From positions 181,866 to 245,865 of the forward strand of contig JAWKUB010000012.1 of NCBI GenBank assembly GCA_041398745.1: a stretch of DNA of 64,000 nt, in the 5' to 3' direction. Shown here in pieces: positions 47,286 through 54,575 of the stretch (positions are counted from its first letter, which is position 1; every line of letters starts with the position of its first letter). A program made the position numbers and the translations under genes. The notes beneath the pieces are model-generated. The model was given only the letters and a program-made list of their open reading frames with translations, ran no database searches and had not been told where the DNA came from. This DNA is from JACKHO01 sp041398745. Its GTDB lineage: Bacteria; Planctomycetota; Planctomycetia; Planctomycetales; Planctomycetaceae.

Positions 47286-47809
47286 TACTCACGAAGCATC
47301 TTCTGGTAGATGTGGACACCCAACAGTTGGCCAAACTTCCTTCCAACTTCCCTCATTGTGCCAACCAGAACGAAGCCTTCGCTTTCGTTGAGGTGCCGAC
47401 TTTCATCGCTTCCCTCGGCGACGCGTGCAATGAGCGTGTGAAATCCAAGTTGTTGTGCCTCTTGAACAATGGCCTGCTTGAGTTTGCGGCCAATGCCCCG
47501 GCCGCGATGAGTCGAGTGGACGTAAAAGGAAGTTTCCGCCGTGTCATTGTAAGCGGGACGCTCAGACCAGCGTGACAGTGAGACCCAACCCACAACTTCC
47601 TGTTGCAAGGTGGCAACCAGCACAGGATGCCGCTCGTCGTGTGACCGAAGCCATTGCTCACGATCTTCGATTGTCTTCGTCTCGGTGTCGAAGGTCGCCG
47701 TCGTCGTCAGAACTGCCTCATTGTAGATACTCGCAATAGCCGCAGCATCTACGACCGTTGCCCGGCGTATCACGAGTGCGTCGACAGGGGCATCGGAATT
47801 TGAGTTCAT
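47285..47809 (-). CDS. GNAT acetyltransferase, phosphinothricin-acetyltransferase-like
   Basis: 174 residues. VIRRATVVDAAAIASIYNEA is the usual start of the Pat/Bar branch of GNAT enzymes; TTATFDTETKTIEDREQWLR and LVATLQQEVVGWVSLSRWSE follow the branch; SFYVHSTHRGRGIGRKLKQA is motif A (R-G-x-G-x-G/K acetyl-CoA loop); HLNESEGFVLVGTMREVGRK is motif B. Branch members acetylate phosphinothricin, methionine sulfone/sulfoximine or related amines. It is coupled to the downstream hypothetical gene. Confidence 0.88.
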   Translation of the reverse strand: MNSNSDAPVDALVIRRATVVDAAAIASIYNEAVLTTTATFDTETKTIEDREQWLRSHDERHPVLVATLQQEVVGWVSLSRWSERPAYNDTAETSFYVHSTHRGRGIGRKLKQAIVQEAQQLGFHTLIARVAEGSDESRHLNESEGFVLVGTMREVGRKFGQLLGVHIYQKMLRE

Positions 47810-47827
47810 GGTGAGTTTTGCGAACTG

Positions 47828-48031
47828 TTACCTGCACTTCCAAATCTTCTTCAATCGCCAGCGTTGTCGAACGCGAATCAAATCAAGGTGGAGATGTCTT
47901 GTCCGATTACTGTGTCCGCCCAATTTATATTCTGTTTCCGCTTCCGGGAAGCAATCGTCGGCCAGGAACACGAGTTCCAGTGTGTCAGAAGCATCGATTT
48001 GGCGCAGATCCTCAAGAATGCGTTCTCGCAT
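47828..48031 (-). CDS. small hypothetical protein
   Basis: 67 residues from ATG 48031, fitting exactly between the stop of the macro-like gene (48048) and the start of the acetyltransferase (47809), same strand. Acidic N-terminal half (ILEDLRQIDASDTLELVFLA) and basic C-terminal half (RTRHLHLDLIRVRQRWRLKK). No family recognised. The tight spacing is the main support. Confidence 0.5.
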   Translation of the reverse strand: MRERILEDLRQIDASDTLELVFLADDCFPEAETEYKLGGHSNRTRHLHLDLIRVRQRWRLKKIWKCR

Positions 48032-48047
48032 TTCGGGTTAAACATTG

Positions 48048-49034
48048 TCAATTGTCGTTCTGGATAGCCAGAAACCTCGCTACCTCAGGTTTCGATGAAC
48101 CGTAGCTGACAACGTAAACGTCCAGGTTCGCCCAGGCAAACAACTTGAGCGATCGGCCAATGGCCGAAAGTATCCAATCCAATTTGTTGCCAAACACACC
48201 ACCGCCAACGAGCGTCAGGTAGAGCTTTCGGCAACCGGTATCCACCATATTCTGTACGGCAACATGGAATGTCGCTTCATACGTCGCGTCGAGAATGAGA
48301 CGCGGAAAAAGATTCCATTTGGACTCCGGAATATTCGAGTAAGAAATGGGCAACGCGGAGCAAAACACCTGCGTCACCAAATGGGGTGCATCGCCGAGAG
48401 TCACCTGAGTCTTCGATTGAACGCCGACGTTCAGTTTTGATCGAATGTCGTCCGATTCTTGTGGGCTGCAATTTGCGAGGTGGCGTTCGACTTTCGCCAG
48501 ACCGGACGTTGTTGGAAAGCAGTACCCGTTCTTCATTTGCCAGAGGCCGCCACCGAAGTGACTTTCAATATCCTTCATGCAATCAATCTGGTTGCCACGC
48601 GTTTGCCCTGTGAGCCCATTTACGTTCGCGAAGTAGTTTCGATAAATCGTTCCCGCACCGGCGCAAATGGAACAGGCTGGTCCTTGTGTCCAATCGTTTT
48701 GGTAAATTCCCACGCCATCTTCGGGAGTGATGTGTGGCGCTGCCATTTCAAGGCAATTGAATTGCGAGGCCACCTGAAAGACCGCGTTTGCGTTGGCGGC
48801 GTCCTGGTGCAGGGAGCGCACATCGCCGACGAGTTCTTCAACGCGAATGTGGTGTCCATTGCCCGGAAGCGTATTCTGCCGAAGAGAAGACAGTGATGGG
48901 GTCGAGAACGACCCTGCCTCAAAAGACCGATTGTTAACGGTTGACTCAAGCCGCGTACCGTCAAGGAGGAGTTTGGAACGAACCTCGTCCCGGGAATGTT
49001 CTGGAAAGCCAGTGAGTGCGTCGAACCATGTCAT
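48048..49034 (-). CDS. macro-domain/PARG-like protein (putative ADP-ribose handling)
   Basis: 328 residues, no signal peptide. The distinctive part runs VFQVASQFNCLEMAAPHITP, GVGIYQNDWTQGPACSICAG, AGTIYRNYFANVNGLTGQTR and, near the end, LILDATYEATFHVAVQNMVD with KLYLTLVGGGVFGNKLDWIL. A phosphate-binding-type GAG loop and the GGGVFGN segment are what macro/PARG folds use to bind ADP-ribose. I know this sequence pattern from uncharacterised bacterial and eukaryotic proteins, so the fold assignment is inference. It is first in a minus-strand group with the small gene at 47828, the acetyltransferase and the barrel-like protein. Confidence 0.55.
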   Translation of the reverse strand: MTWFDALTGFPEHSRDEVRSKLLLDGTRLESTVNNRSFEAGSFSTPSLSSLRQNTLPGNGHHIRVEELVGDVRSLHQDAANANAVFQVASQFNCLEMAAPHITPEDGVGIYQNDWTQGPACSICAGAGTIYRNYFANVNGLTGQTRGNQIDCMKDIESHFGGGLWQMKNGYCFPTTSGLAKVERHLANCSPQESDDIRSKLNVGVQSKTQVTLGDAPHLVTQVFCSALPISYSNIPESKWNLFPRLILDATYEATFHVAVQNMVDTGCRKLYLTLVGGGVFGNKLDWILSAIGRSLKLFAWANLDVYVVSYGSSKPEVARFLAIQNDN

Positions 49035-49378
49035 AGTTTTGGTAGGACAGGGGCCTCGCTGCCTTCCTTCTTATCTAGATGCCACCAGCATTTTGGAAGG
49101 CAGGCGGCGGTAGGCTGGGGTCAAATTGCTGAATTGGATTTGGGAAACTCAAGAAGTGTAGACAGCAATTTGCCCCCAGTGAAGTGGGAAGTTCACTTCG
49201 CCCTGTGGGCAATCTGTCGAACGAGCCAAACTCAAAGACAGCGCCATTCGCGACAGATTGACCACAGCCACCCGCCACGGGCTTCACGTGCAGTCAACGC
49301 CCAATCATGCTCACCCTGCTACGCGATGTGAGCATGGCACCAAAAACTGGGTCACCCTCAGCCATGCCACCCGGCTCG
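49035..49378. other. intergenic region between the macro-like gene and the intron remnant
   Basis: About 340 bp. It holds family-2 repeat copy 2 (49306-49373). No gene is supported: the open frames here are repeat-derived or run into the group II intron fragment. Confidence 0.55.
49306..49373 (+). repeat. dispersed repeat, family 2, copy 2
   Basis: CATGCTCACCCTGCTACGCG, then a stretch ending GTGAGCATGGCACCA, and a second GCCATGCCACCC. It matches copy 1 at 5351 over its whole ~68 bp with few differences. CATGCTCAC and GTGAGCATG are complementary. It directly abuts the group II intron RT fragment. Confidence 0.7.
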
Positions 49379-49542
49379 GCGTTCCGAGGCGTAAGGCGAT
49401 TCGTCACGCACGCAGCCGCCAAAGCTACTGGCACATGTCCAAGACAATTGCCAGCGGCGTGGGGCTGACGAACGCGTGGCTCGCCGAACAAGGACTGCTC
49501 AGCCTCAAGACGTTGTGGGCCAGGCTTGCTCACCTTCCCTGA
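49379..49542 (+). pseudogene. C-terminus of a group II intron reverse transcriptase/maturase
   Basis: In frame to TGA 49540-49542 the translation reads RKAIRHARSRQSYWHMSKTI, then ASGVGLTNAWLAEQGLLSLK, TLWARLAHLP. The pattern S-R-(x)-Y-W-x-M-(x)n-L-T-N-x-W-L-x-x-Q-G-L is the DNA-binding tail of bacterial group II intron proteins. Everything before it (RT domains, maturase X) is missing; family-2 repeat DNA lies there instead. The stop is followed at once by intron RNA domain V. Confidence 0.8.
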
Positions 49543-49612
49543 ACCGCCGGATGCGGACCCGCATGTCCGGTGGTGTGGGGAGGGTCATCCGCAAGGATGA
49601 CCCTTACCCGAT
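49541..49612 (+). ncRNA. group II intron 3' end: domains V and VI (IIC-like)
   Basis: Domain V: ACCGCCGGATGCGGACCCGC followed by ATGTCCGGTGGTGT (49543-49576); it folds into a two-part hairpin with CCGG/CCGG and TGCG/CGCA stems. Domain VI: GGGTCATCC, GCAA loop, GGATGACCC (49582-49603), a perfect 9-bp stem, then TTACCCGAT, the usual 3' end of these introns. It lies 12 bp from the stop of the SUKH gene, in the opposite orientation, where that cassette's attC would be. Confidence 0.8.
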
Positions 49613-49624
49613 TATTTGCCGTAT

Positions 49625-50326
49625 TTAGCCAGCGGATGACGCGTACATGTCGAATGTGTCTTGGGCTGTCAAGGTATTGAACGCTGCCAGTGCGGCATTC
49701 GACATGGCACACGCATGAACATTATCCGTACCATCAATAGCAACAACTATGTCATCGTAACCGAACAATCGAATTTGCGTCCACCACGTACTGGGAAAGT
49801 CGAGCACTGGGAATCTTGATACGATCGCATCAACCAGTGGAGGTTTTGCGTATCCGTAAACCCAAGAGTCCCCGTCGGAGAATGCCAGAGTGTACGCAAA
49901 CATGTAGATCGCGAATTTCGAGAGGTTGTCGGTTTGCTGTATCCATTGGTCCGCGTCATCTACGGATTCCACAACGACGGACGGGTCATCCAATGTGAGT
50001 TGGTCCATCGGTATTCCCCATTGGACGACTGCTTGATTCTCCACGTAGAAGATTAGCGCGTCGTTTTGAACGTGCAATCGGTCTGGTGACAAGAATTCGT
50101 CTTGGCGTGACCAGACAGACCGACGCTTGCCGGATGAGCAGTACCATTCAGTAAGTGCGGTTGGAATCGGAAATCCAAGCGAACGCTCGGCAGTTCGAAC
50201 GTCGTCGAGCGTGAATCCCGGTGGTTCAGCAGCAGGCGTACACCAGCGGTCTATAAGTGAGTCAAGAAGCGTCCACCGATCGCGCCGCGTTGCGGGGAGT
50301 GTTTGGAGTGGTGACGGTTCATGCAT
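49625..50326 (-). CDS. SMI1/KNR4 (SUKH) family immunity-like protein, probable integron cassette
   Basis: 233 residues. LDSLIDRWC, then PGFTLDDVRTAERSLGFPIP, TALTEWYCSSGKRRSVWSRQ, DEFLSPDRLHVQNDALIFYV and ENQAVVQWGI follow the SUKH pattern (helix, 'LP..Y..F...NG'-like turn, then E-N-Q..W.I). SUKH proteins commonly neutralise polymorphic toxins. No toxin gene is adjacent. The gene starts 16 bp after an attC-like element (50342-50433) and ends at a group II intron, as expected for a gene cassette transcribed leftward. Confidence 0.8.
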   Translation of the reverse strand: MHEPSPLQTLPATRRDRWTLLDSLIDRWCTPAAEPPGFTLDDVRTAERSLGFPIPTALTEWYCSSGKRRSVWSRQDEFLSPDRLHVQNDALIFYVENQAVVQWGIPMDQLTLDDPSVVVESVDDADQWIQQTDNLSKFAIYMFAYTLAFSDGDSWVYGYAKPPLVDAIVSRFPVLDFPSTWWTQIRLFGYDDIVVAIDGTDNVHACAMSNAALAAFNTLTAQDTFDMYASSAG

Positions 50327-50341
50327 GAGCTGCGTTTAGGC

Positions 50342-50433
50342 AAATAACGCCGACGGTCACGGGATTGTGCCGGACGGCTTTGAACTGGAAATTTCCGGCT
50401 GATGCACAATTCCCGTGCACCGTTTTGTTATAC
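50342..50433 (-). other. attC-like recombination site (integron cassette end)
   Basis: In cassette orientation (minus strand) it reads GTATAAC (R''-like), AAAACGGTGCACGGGAATTG ..., a variable centre, ... GGCACAATCCCGTGACCGTC then GGCGTTATTT (R'-like GTT core). The arms CACGGGA-TTGTGC and GCACAA-TTCCCGTG pair with a single unpaired base, typical of attC extrahelical bases. The R boxes each differ from RYYYAAC/GTTRRRY at one or two positions. It lies 18 bp after the stop of the 50452-50955 gene and 16 bp before the SUKH gene. Confidence 0.72.
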
Positions 50434-50451
50434 CACAGTGTACGCAAGCAA

Positions 50452-50955
50452 CTACGACTGTGGCTTCACACCGACGCTTTCGGCACTGTACATCTTGGGG
50501 CGCGGGGATGTGAGATCGATTTCGGACAGCAGTTTGATTTTGCAAATCTCCGCCACCTCAGTTTCGCCATCCATGTAGGGACCGTCAATTGCCATGCCGC
50601 AAGTACTTGCAAAATGCCACTGCCCGTTGATATGAGCCAGTGCCCAATATGGGTCGTGCGGATCAAGGCCAAAAACCAGACCGCACGTATCTGTAATGCA
50701 ATCAAGCTTTAGCTTTTCGTGCAGCGCTTCAGCAAAGGTGACAGCGCCGGTATCGAACGACAGTGGCGGGTGCAAAGTTGAAATGTAAATCAGCACGGGC
50801 CAGTCGACATCATCTGTTTTAGTCAAGCTGAAATAGACGTCGGCGTTTTCTGTGTCAGAATCGAGCAATGCGATGGTCAAGCCGGGACAGAGATCTGCGA
50901 TTACGGTCGCGATCTGGTCAGGAAGAACATTGTCGCTGGCTATCAGTTCGAACAC
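50452..50955 (-). CDS. hypothetical acidic protein, first cassette candidate
   Basis: 167 residues, no signal peptide. An N-terminal unit (LPDQIATVIADLCPGLTIAL, ADVYFSLTKTDDVDWPVLIY) and a segment LVFGLDPHDPYWALAHINGQ suggest a compact alpha/beta protein; the high Asp/Glu content and size are like immunity proteins, but no named family is recognised. It lies between the attI-like repeat (50981 on) and the attC-like site (to 50433), which is the position of a first cassette. Confidence 0.65.
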   Translation of the reverse strand: MFELIASDNVLPDQIATVIADLCPGLTIALLDSDTENADVYFSLTKTDDVDWPVLIYISTLHPPLSFDTGAVTFAEALHEKLKLDCITDTCGLVFGLDPHDPYWALAHINGQWHFASTCGMAIDGPYMDGETEVAEICKIKLLSEIDLTSPRPKMYSAESVGVKPQS

Positions 50956-50980
50956 GATTCGGTTTGTGGCATAACTAATC

Positions 50981-51035
50981 GTTAGACAGAAAACTCTTCT
51001 GTGTAACGAGGATTAACTTTCTGTGTAACAAGTCG
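50981..51035. other. attI-like repeat cluster upstream of the integrase
   Basis: GTTAGACAGAA (50981-50991), 5-base loop, TTCTGTGTAAC (50997-51007): an 11-bp inverted repeat with one mismatch, containing an exact GTTRRRY core (GTTAGAC). A third copy of TTCTGTGTAAC follows at about 51019-51029. It lies between the divergent cassette gene (start 50955) and the integrase (start 51116), where integron attI sites with repeated integrase-binding boxes are found. Binding or recombination is inferred. Confidence 0.5.
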
Positions 51036-51115
51036 CACCAACTGTACGGTGATGGATCGTCGGTGTCAAATTTCTTCAGGGATGTTCCTGCCCGGATACT
51101 GGACGGGAAAGAACA

Positions 51116-51655
51116 GTGCAGCCGATTCCCATCGATTCACCCAAGCTCCTTGATCAACTGCGGTTAAAGCTGCGTGCCGCACACTATTCCTACCGGACTG
51201 AGCAGCCCTATGCGCGGTGGGTGGAGCGATTCCTGAGGTTTCACCGGGAACGGAATCGGGGGGGCTGGAGACACCCCGCTCGGATGGGAAAGGCAGATGT
51301 CGAGCAATATCTCACCTGGTTTGCCGTGAAGAAAAATGTGGCGCCCGCCACGCAGAACCAGGCATTCTCAGCCCTTCTGTATTTCTGGAAGCATGTTTTG
51401 TACGGTCAGGGCGGCAGAGGCGCTCCGCGATGGCGGAAGCCCCTGGAGATCAGAGACGAGTCTCCGGGGGCTTGCCAGCGCCGCTTTCTGAGATGTGCAT
51501 TGAGTCTTTCTTCTACACATTCTGCCACGCGTATGCTGAGCGCCCCCGCCACTCCGCCGCGGATCGTTTCCCTCAGTGCATCAAAAGACTGGCTGGTTGT
51601 GAACGATTTCAAAATCCTCAAAGGCGATGTCGAAAACCGGGCACATAACCTGTGA
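51116..51655 (+). pseudogene. integron-type tyrosine integrase, N-terminal remnant
   Basis: Residues 1 to about 100 match the SAM-like core-binding domain of integron integrases: SPKLLDQLRLKLRAAHYSYR, TEQPYARWVERFLRFHRERN, ADVEQYLTWFAVKKNVAPAT, QNQAFSALLYFWKHVL. After about 51,420 the sequence no longer looks like an integrase, and from 51,581 on it is the antisense of another gene, so the 179-residue frame is chance in its last part. The catalytic domain (Arg, His, Arg, Tyr and the integron-specific insertion) is gone; the enzyme cannot recombine. ATG 51119 vs GTG 51116 cannot be settled. Confidence 0.8.
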
Positions 51656-51958
51656 GTCCGAATCAATGAATTCGACGCGGATCATCAAGTGTTCTCTACC
51701 CGGTGAGAAATCACAATCGTAAATCTGCAGGTTGAATTTGTGAGTATCGAACGACGCATCAAAATCGTAGATACCTTGAACCTGTTCGGCCATTTCGCTG
51801 GTCGCGTCAAACAGAGCTTCCCAATACGTATCCCAGTCCGATTCGATTTTTGTTTTCAGCCGCACGGTGTCATCGTCGGAGATGGCTGACTTTCGAAAAT
51901 CGAGCCGTATTGTTCCAAACTTGCCGCAGCTCACAAGAAGCGATTTCGTGGAATCCAT
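51581..51958 (-). CDS. hypothetical cassette-type protein
   Basis: 125 residues from ATG 51958; a GTG at 51991 is in frame but lies inside the attC-like element. LLVSCGKFGTIRLDFRKSAI and DDDTVRLKTKIESDWDTYWE begin a strand-rich acidic protein; REHLMIRVEFIDSDSQVMCP with VFDIAFEDFEIVHN ends it. No family recognised. It lies between the integrase remnant and a degenerate attC, so it is probably a former cassette; no attC follows its stop codon, where integrase DNA now lies. Confidence 0.55.
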   Translation of the reverse strand: MDSTKSLLVSCGKFGTIRLDFRKSAISDDDTVRLKTKIESDWDTYWEALFDATSEMAEQVQGIYDFDASFDTHKFNLQIYDCDFSPGREHLMIRVEFIDSDSQVMCPVFDIAFEDFEIVHNQPVF

Positions 51959-51977
51959 CAGTCGTAGCTTAGCCTGG

Positions 51978-52065
51978 ATGACGCCTGCCACACCGGGTGA
52001 CGAGAGTCGATATTGAGTTCAGAAGGGGCTGGCCACTGCCGTTTCGGTGCATGGCATGGTTAGTC
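51978..52065 (-). other. degenerate attC-like site
   Basis: Minus-strand reading: GACTAACCATGCCATGCACC at one end and CCGGTGTGGCAGGCGTCAT at the other. TGCCATGCACCG pairs with CGGTGTGGCA except for a two-base bulge. The R' core reads GCGTCAT where other sites have GCGTTAT, a single transition (plus-strand position 51980) that would damage the crossover site. It lies 12 bp after the stop of the gene at 52077-52505. Confidence 0.5.
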
Positions 52066-52076
52066 CGGGTTTTCGG

Positions 52077-52505
52077 TTACAGATCGCCCAAATCAAAACC
52101 CTCAATTCCCAGGTCGCCCGCAAGATCGCTGAACGCCTCGATTTGATCTCGCACGTCCTCGTCGCAGACACCGCTGCGGATGTAGCCAATCGGACCATCT
52201 GAATAGTCGTGCGCGATTTCCCAATCGACACCGAATTGCTTCGAGATTTGACACAGAATGTCGAGCAAATCATTCAGCGTGCCGTCCGGCAGGTCTTCAG
52301 AAGCAGCATCGGCAACATCGTCTGGATGCGGAAAGAAGTTTGGCTTGCTGACGCCCATAATGACGCCGTCGTGATTCCGCGGAATCGGCGGCGCGCAGCT
52401 TAACCAGGTCCGACCGGAACTCAGAGACTGACTTTCCCTGATAATTGCCGTCTCAATGTCACGCGGGACAGGCTCAGTCAAAACATAGCTGACGGCAAAT
52501 CCCAT
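52077..52505 (-). CDS. hypothetical cassette-type protein
   Basis: 142 residues from ATG 52505; the frame runs upstream to 52562 without coding features. FAVSYVLTEPVPRDIETAII and RTWLSCAPPIPRNHDGVIMG, then NFFPHPDDVADAASEDLPDG, TLNDLLDILCQISKQFGVDW and EIAHDYSDGPIGYIRSG give an acidic soluble alpha/beta protein. Similar proteins occur in planctomycete gene arrays (from memory, unverified), and it may be an immunity protein. It is followed by the degenerate attC. Confidence 0.65.
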   Translation of the reverse strand: MGFAVSYVLTEPVPRDIETAIIRESQSLSSGRTWLSCAPPIPRNHDGVIMGVSKPNFFPHPDDVADAASEDLPDGTLNDLLDILCQISKQFGVDWEIAHDYSDGPIGYIRSGVCDEDVRDQIEAFSDLAGDLGIEGFDLGDL

Positions 52506-52570
52506 GGCACGCCCCTTTTGATGAACGGCGGCTATCGATTGGAGCCGCAGCCAAAAAACCACTCAGAAAA

Positions 52571-52765
52571 TCAGCCCAAATCTTTGTAGGAGTCGTAAGC
52601 GAGGTAACCGACGATGGCCGAGGACAACAGGAAGAGAATGTCCATGACCATGGTGTGCTTGCGGCCAAATGGCAAGCCAATCGACAAATCCAAAACAGCC
52701 GCCAGCGCGACAACGCCAGCTACGATCATCGATGCAATCACGACTCGTTTAGGAAGTTCCGACAT
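52571..52765 (-). CDS. small two-helix membrane protein
   Basis: 64 residues: VVIASMIVAGVVALAAVLDL and MVMDILFLLSSAIVGYLAYD are two membrane segments joined by a short polar turn; it ends SYKDLG. ATG 52765. Only 65 bp separate it from the next gene, too little for a normal attC, so it may share a cassette or a transcript with the gene at 52077-52505. Function unknown. Confidence 0.6.
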   Translation of the reverse strand: MSELPKRVVIASMIVAGVVALAAVLDLSIGLPFGRKHTMVMDILFLLSSAIVGYLAYDSYKDLG

Positions 52766-53376
52766 GGCTGGTGCTGATGTTTCCGAACAGAATTGTTGAC
52801 GAGTACAAGTAGGGCCAAGAACACTCTAGCGTATGAATAGACCCTCTGCACAGTGCAGAAGATCGGCAATCATCAGGGTTTACATCGAGTAAACTTAAAC
52901 TGCGACTTTTCGTAGGGATTGAGCGGCATTTTACCGCGACTGGAGTTACCGAGGTGCAACCGTCGTGGAGGACGCGTTTTTCGTTGGAGATGTAAACGCA
53001 TGTTCAGAATTCCTGTGTGTCAGGCTTCTGTGTCAGGGAAAACGAGCTGATCAAGATGTCACACCTTGTCGGTGGCTCCGTTCCACCCGTGCTGGATGAA
53101 AGGCACTTTTCGAGCCCTCCAACAAATCGCTGAGTTCTGAGAATTCCCCGCAGTTCACTTCTCATGAAAGGCTGCGAACAGCAGTTTGATCGGTTCATCG
53201 AAGAACGCTAGGTACAGCAAAGTGTCTAGCTGCAAGAACATCTGGAATACAGTTACCCGAACGGGTGAGCACTTTGAAGAAGCGGAGCAGTTCTCAGGAG
53301 CAGAACTGCAAAAAGAGCGCGAAGGAGATCCAAAAGCGACCGCATGGATCAAGGCTCAAGCTGAGGCACTCAAATA
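52766..53376. other. about 600 bp before the integrase, with one doubtful small frame
   Basis: Mostly featureless. A frame from 53186 (TTG) to 53377 ends in GAELQKEREGDPKATAWIKA, and its TAA overlaps the integrase ATG by one base (TAATG), which hints at a coupled small gene, but the start is unclear and no family is recognised. A short palindrome (TCTGCACAGTGCAGA) at about 52,844 has no assigned role. Confidence 0.4.
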
Positions 53377-54513
53377 ATGTCTGGGAAAAAATCCAAAGCC
53401 GCAAACGGTGAAGGCTCTGTCTACCAGGAAGGAGGCCGTTGGGTTGCCGCGGTTAGTATGTCCCCCGGAACCCGGCCGGTCCGAAGACGCAGAGCCACGA
53501 AGTCCGAGGCGATTGCCGCGAAGCAGGAACTTCTGGCACAGCGAGTAACTGGAGACTACAAGGCACCATCTACGAAGTCTCTGGCATCTCTGATTCGCTC
53601 CTGGAAGGCGTACCAGAAATTCAAGAACCTCGCACCAGCAACTCAGTCGTTATACACCCTGTTGATCGACACCTGGGTTTTACCTTACCTCGGGACGGAG
53701 GTGATCAGGAAGATCGACAACGTGCGAATCTCAGACTGGATGAACTCCATTCAGGAGAAGGGCGCCAACCCGCCAGTCGTATCGGTCACAAGGAAAGTGC
53801 TGATTTCCATTTTCAACTTCGGGATCAACGAAGTGAAATGGACAGAGACAAACCCGGCCAAAGAAGTCCCGGCTCCTTCATACGACTCGAAGCCCATCCA
53901 ACTGTTTTCTGCGGAAGAGGCGGATACGCTCATCATGTTCGCGCGGGAAGACAGCCAGTATGGTCTGGTTCCAATCATCGGCCTGACGATGGGACTCCGA
54001 CTGGGAGAGATCCTCGGACTTCGCTGGGATGCTTTTGACTTCACCAAAGAGAAGCCAACTCTCACAGTTCGTCGAATCCTGGATCACACCCATTCGCCTC
54101 CATCAATCAAAGAAAGGCCGAAGACCAAGACATCCCGGCGAACTCTGCAGATCCCCAGGTTGCTGCTCAACCTCCTCACTGACCGGATCGAACAAACAAA
54201 TGACTGGTCGTCAAAGGAGGTCCAAGGTGAATACCTGTTTCTCAGTCAGCGGAACCAACATCCTGGTGCCAGCACGATCTATGCCTACTGGTATCGGCTG
54301 CTTCGCCGAGCGGGTCTGGAGAAGCGGAAGTTTCACAACACCCGCCACACCTACGCCACCAGGTTGTTGAACAGCAGAGTTCCAATCAAGTTGGTCTCAG
54401 TCATGCTCGGGCACAACAATGTGAAGACGACCATCGACACGTACTGGCATTACGTTGATGCTGACCAGCAAGTTGCCATTGATGCAGTCGACAGCCTTTA
54501 TGGATGTGACTAA
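53377..54513 (+). CDS. tyrosine recombinase / phage-type integrase (intact)
   Basis: 378 residues, full family length. N-terminal arm-type domain (GSVYQEGGRWVAAVSMSPGT), SAM-like domain (SLIRSWKAYQKFKNLAPATQ on), and a complete catalytic domain: Arg in IGLTMGLRLGEILGLRWDAF, Lys region in PKTKTSRRTLQIPRLL, FHNTRHTYATRLLNS (His-x-x-Arg), MLGHNNVKTTIDTYWHYV (His and nucleophile Tyr). No element boundaries or att repeats were identified. The IS3 element follows 27 bp after the stop. Unlike the tRNA-linked integrase at 31,130 this copy is uninterrupted. Confidence 0.93.
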   Translation: MSGKKSKAANGEGSVYQEGGRWVAAVSMSPGTRPVRRRRATKSEAIAAKQELLAQRVTGDYKAPSTKSLASLIRSWKAYQKFKNLAPATQSLYTLLIDTWVLPYLGTEVIRKIDNVRISDWMNSIQEKGANPPVVSVTRKVLISIFNFGINEVKWTETNPAKEVPAPSYDSKPIQLFSAEEADTLIMFAREDSQYGLVPIIGLTMGLRLGEILGLRWDAFDFTKEKPTLTVRRILDHTHSPPSIKERPKTKTSRRTLQIPRLLLNLLTDRIEQTNDWSSKEVQGEYLFLSQRNQHPGASTIYAYWYRLLRRAGLEKRKFHNTRHTYATRLLNSRVPIKLVSVMLGHNNVKTTIDTYWHYVDADQQVAIDAVDSLYGCD

Positions 54514-54575
54514 TGAATCACATGGTGTTTCCGGGGCAACTGAGGTGCTTGGGATTTCGTGGACAGTGTTGTGTC

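Noticed and set aside
47810..49035. Macro-like, small and acetyltransferase genes considered as integron cassettes
   Set aside because: Gaps between them are under 20 bp or overlapping, leaving no room for attC sites; they form an ordinary operon.
52506..52570. Hairpin between two small cassette-type genes considered as a third attC
   Set aside because: Only about 65 bp, a 6-bp stem and no RYYYAAC/GTTRRRY ends; not distinguishable from a simple hairpin.
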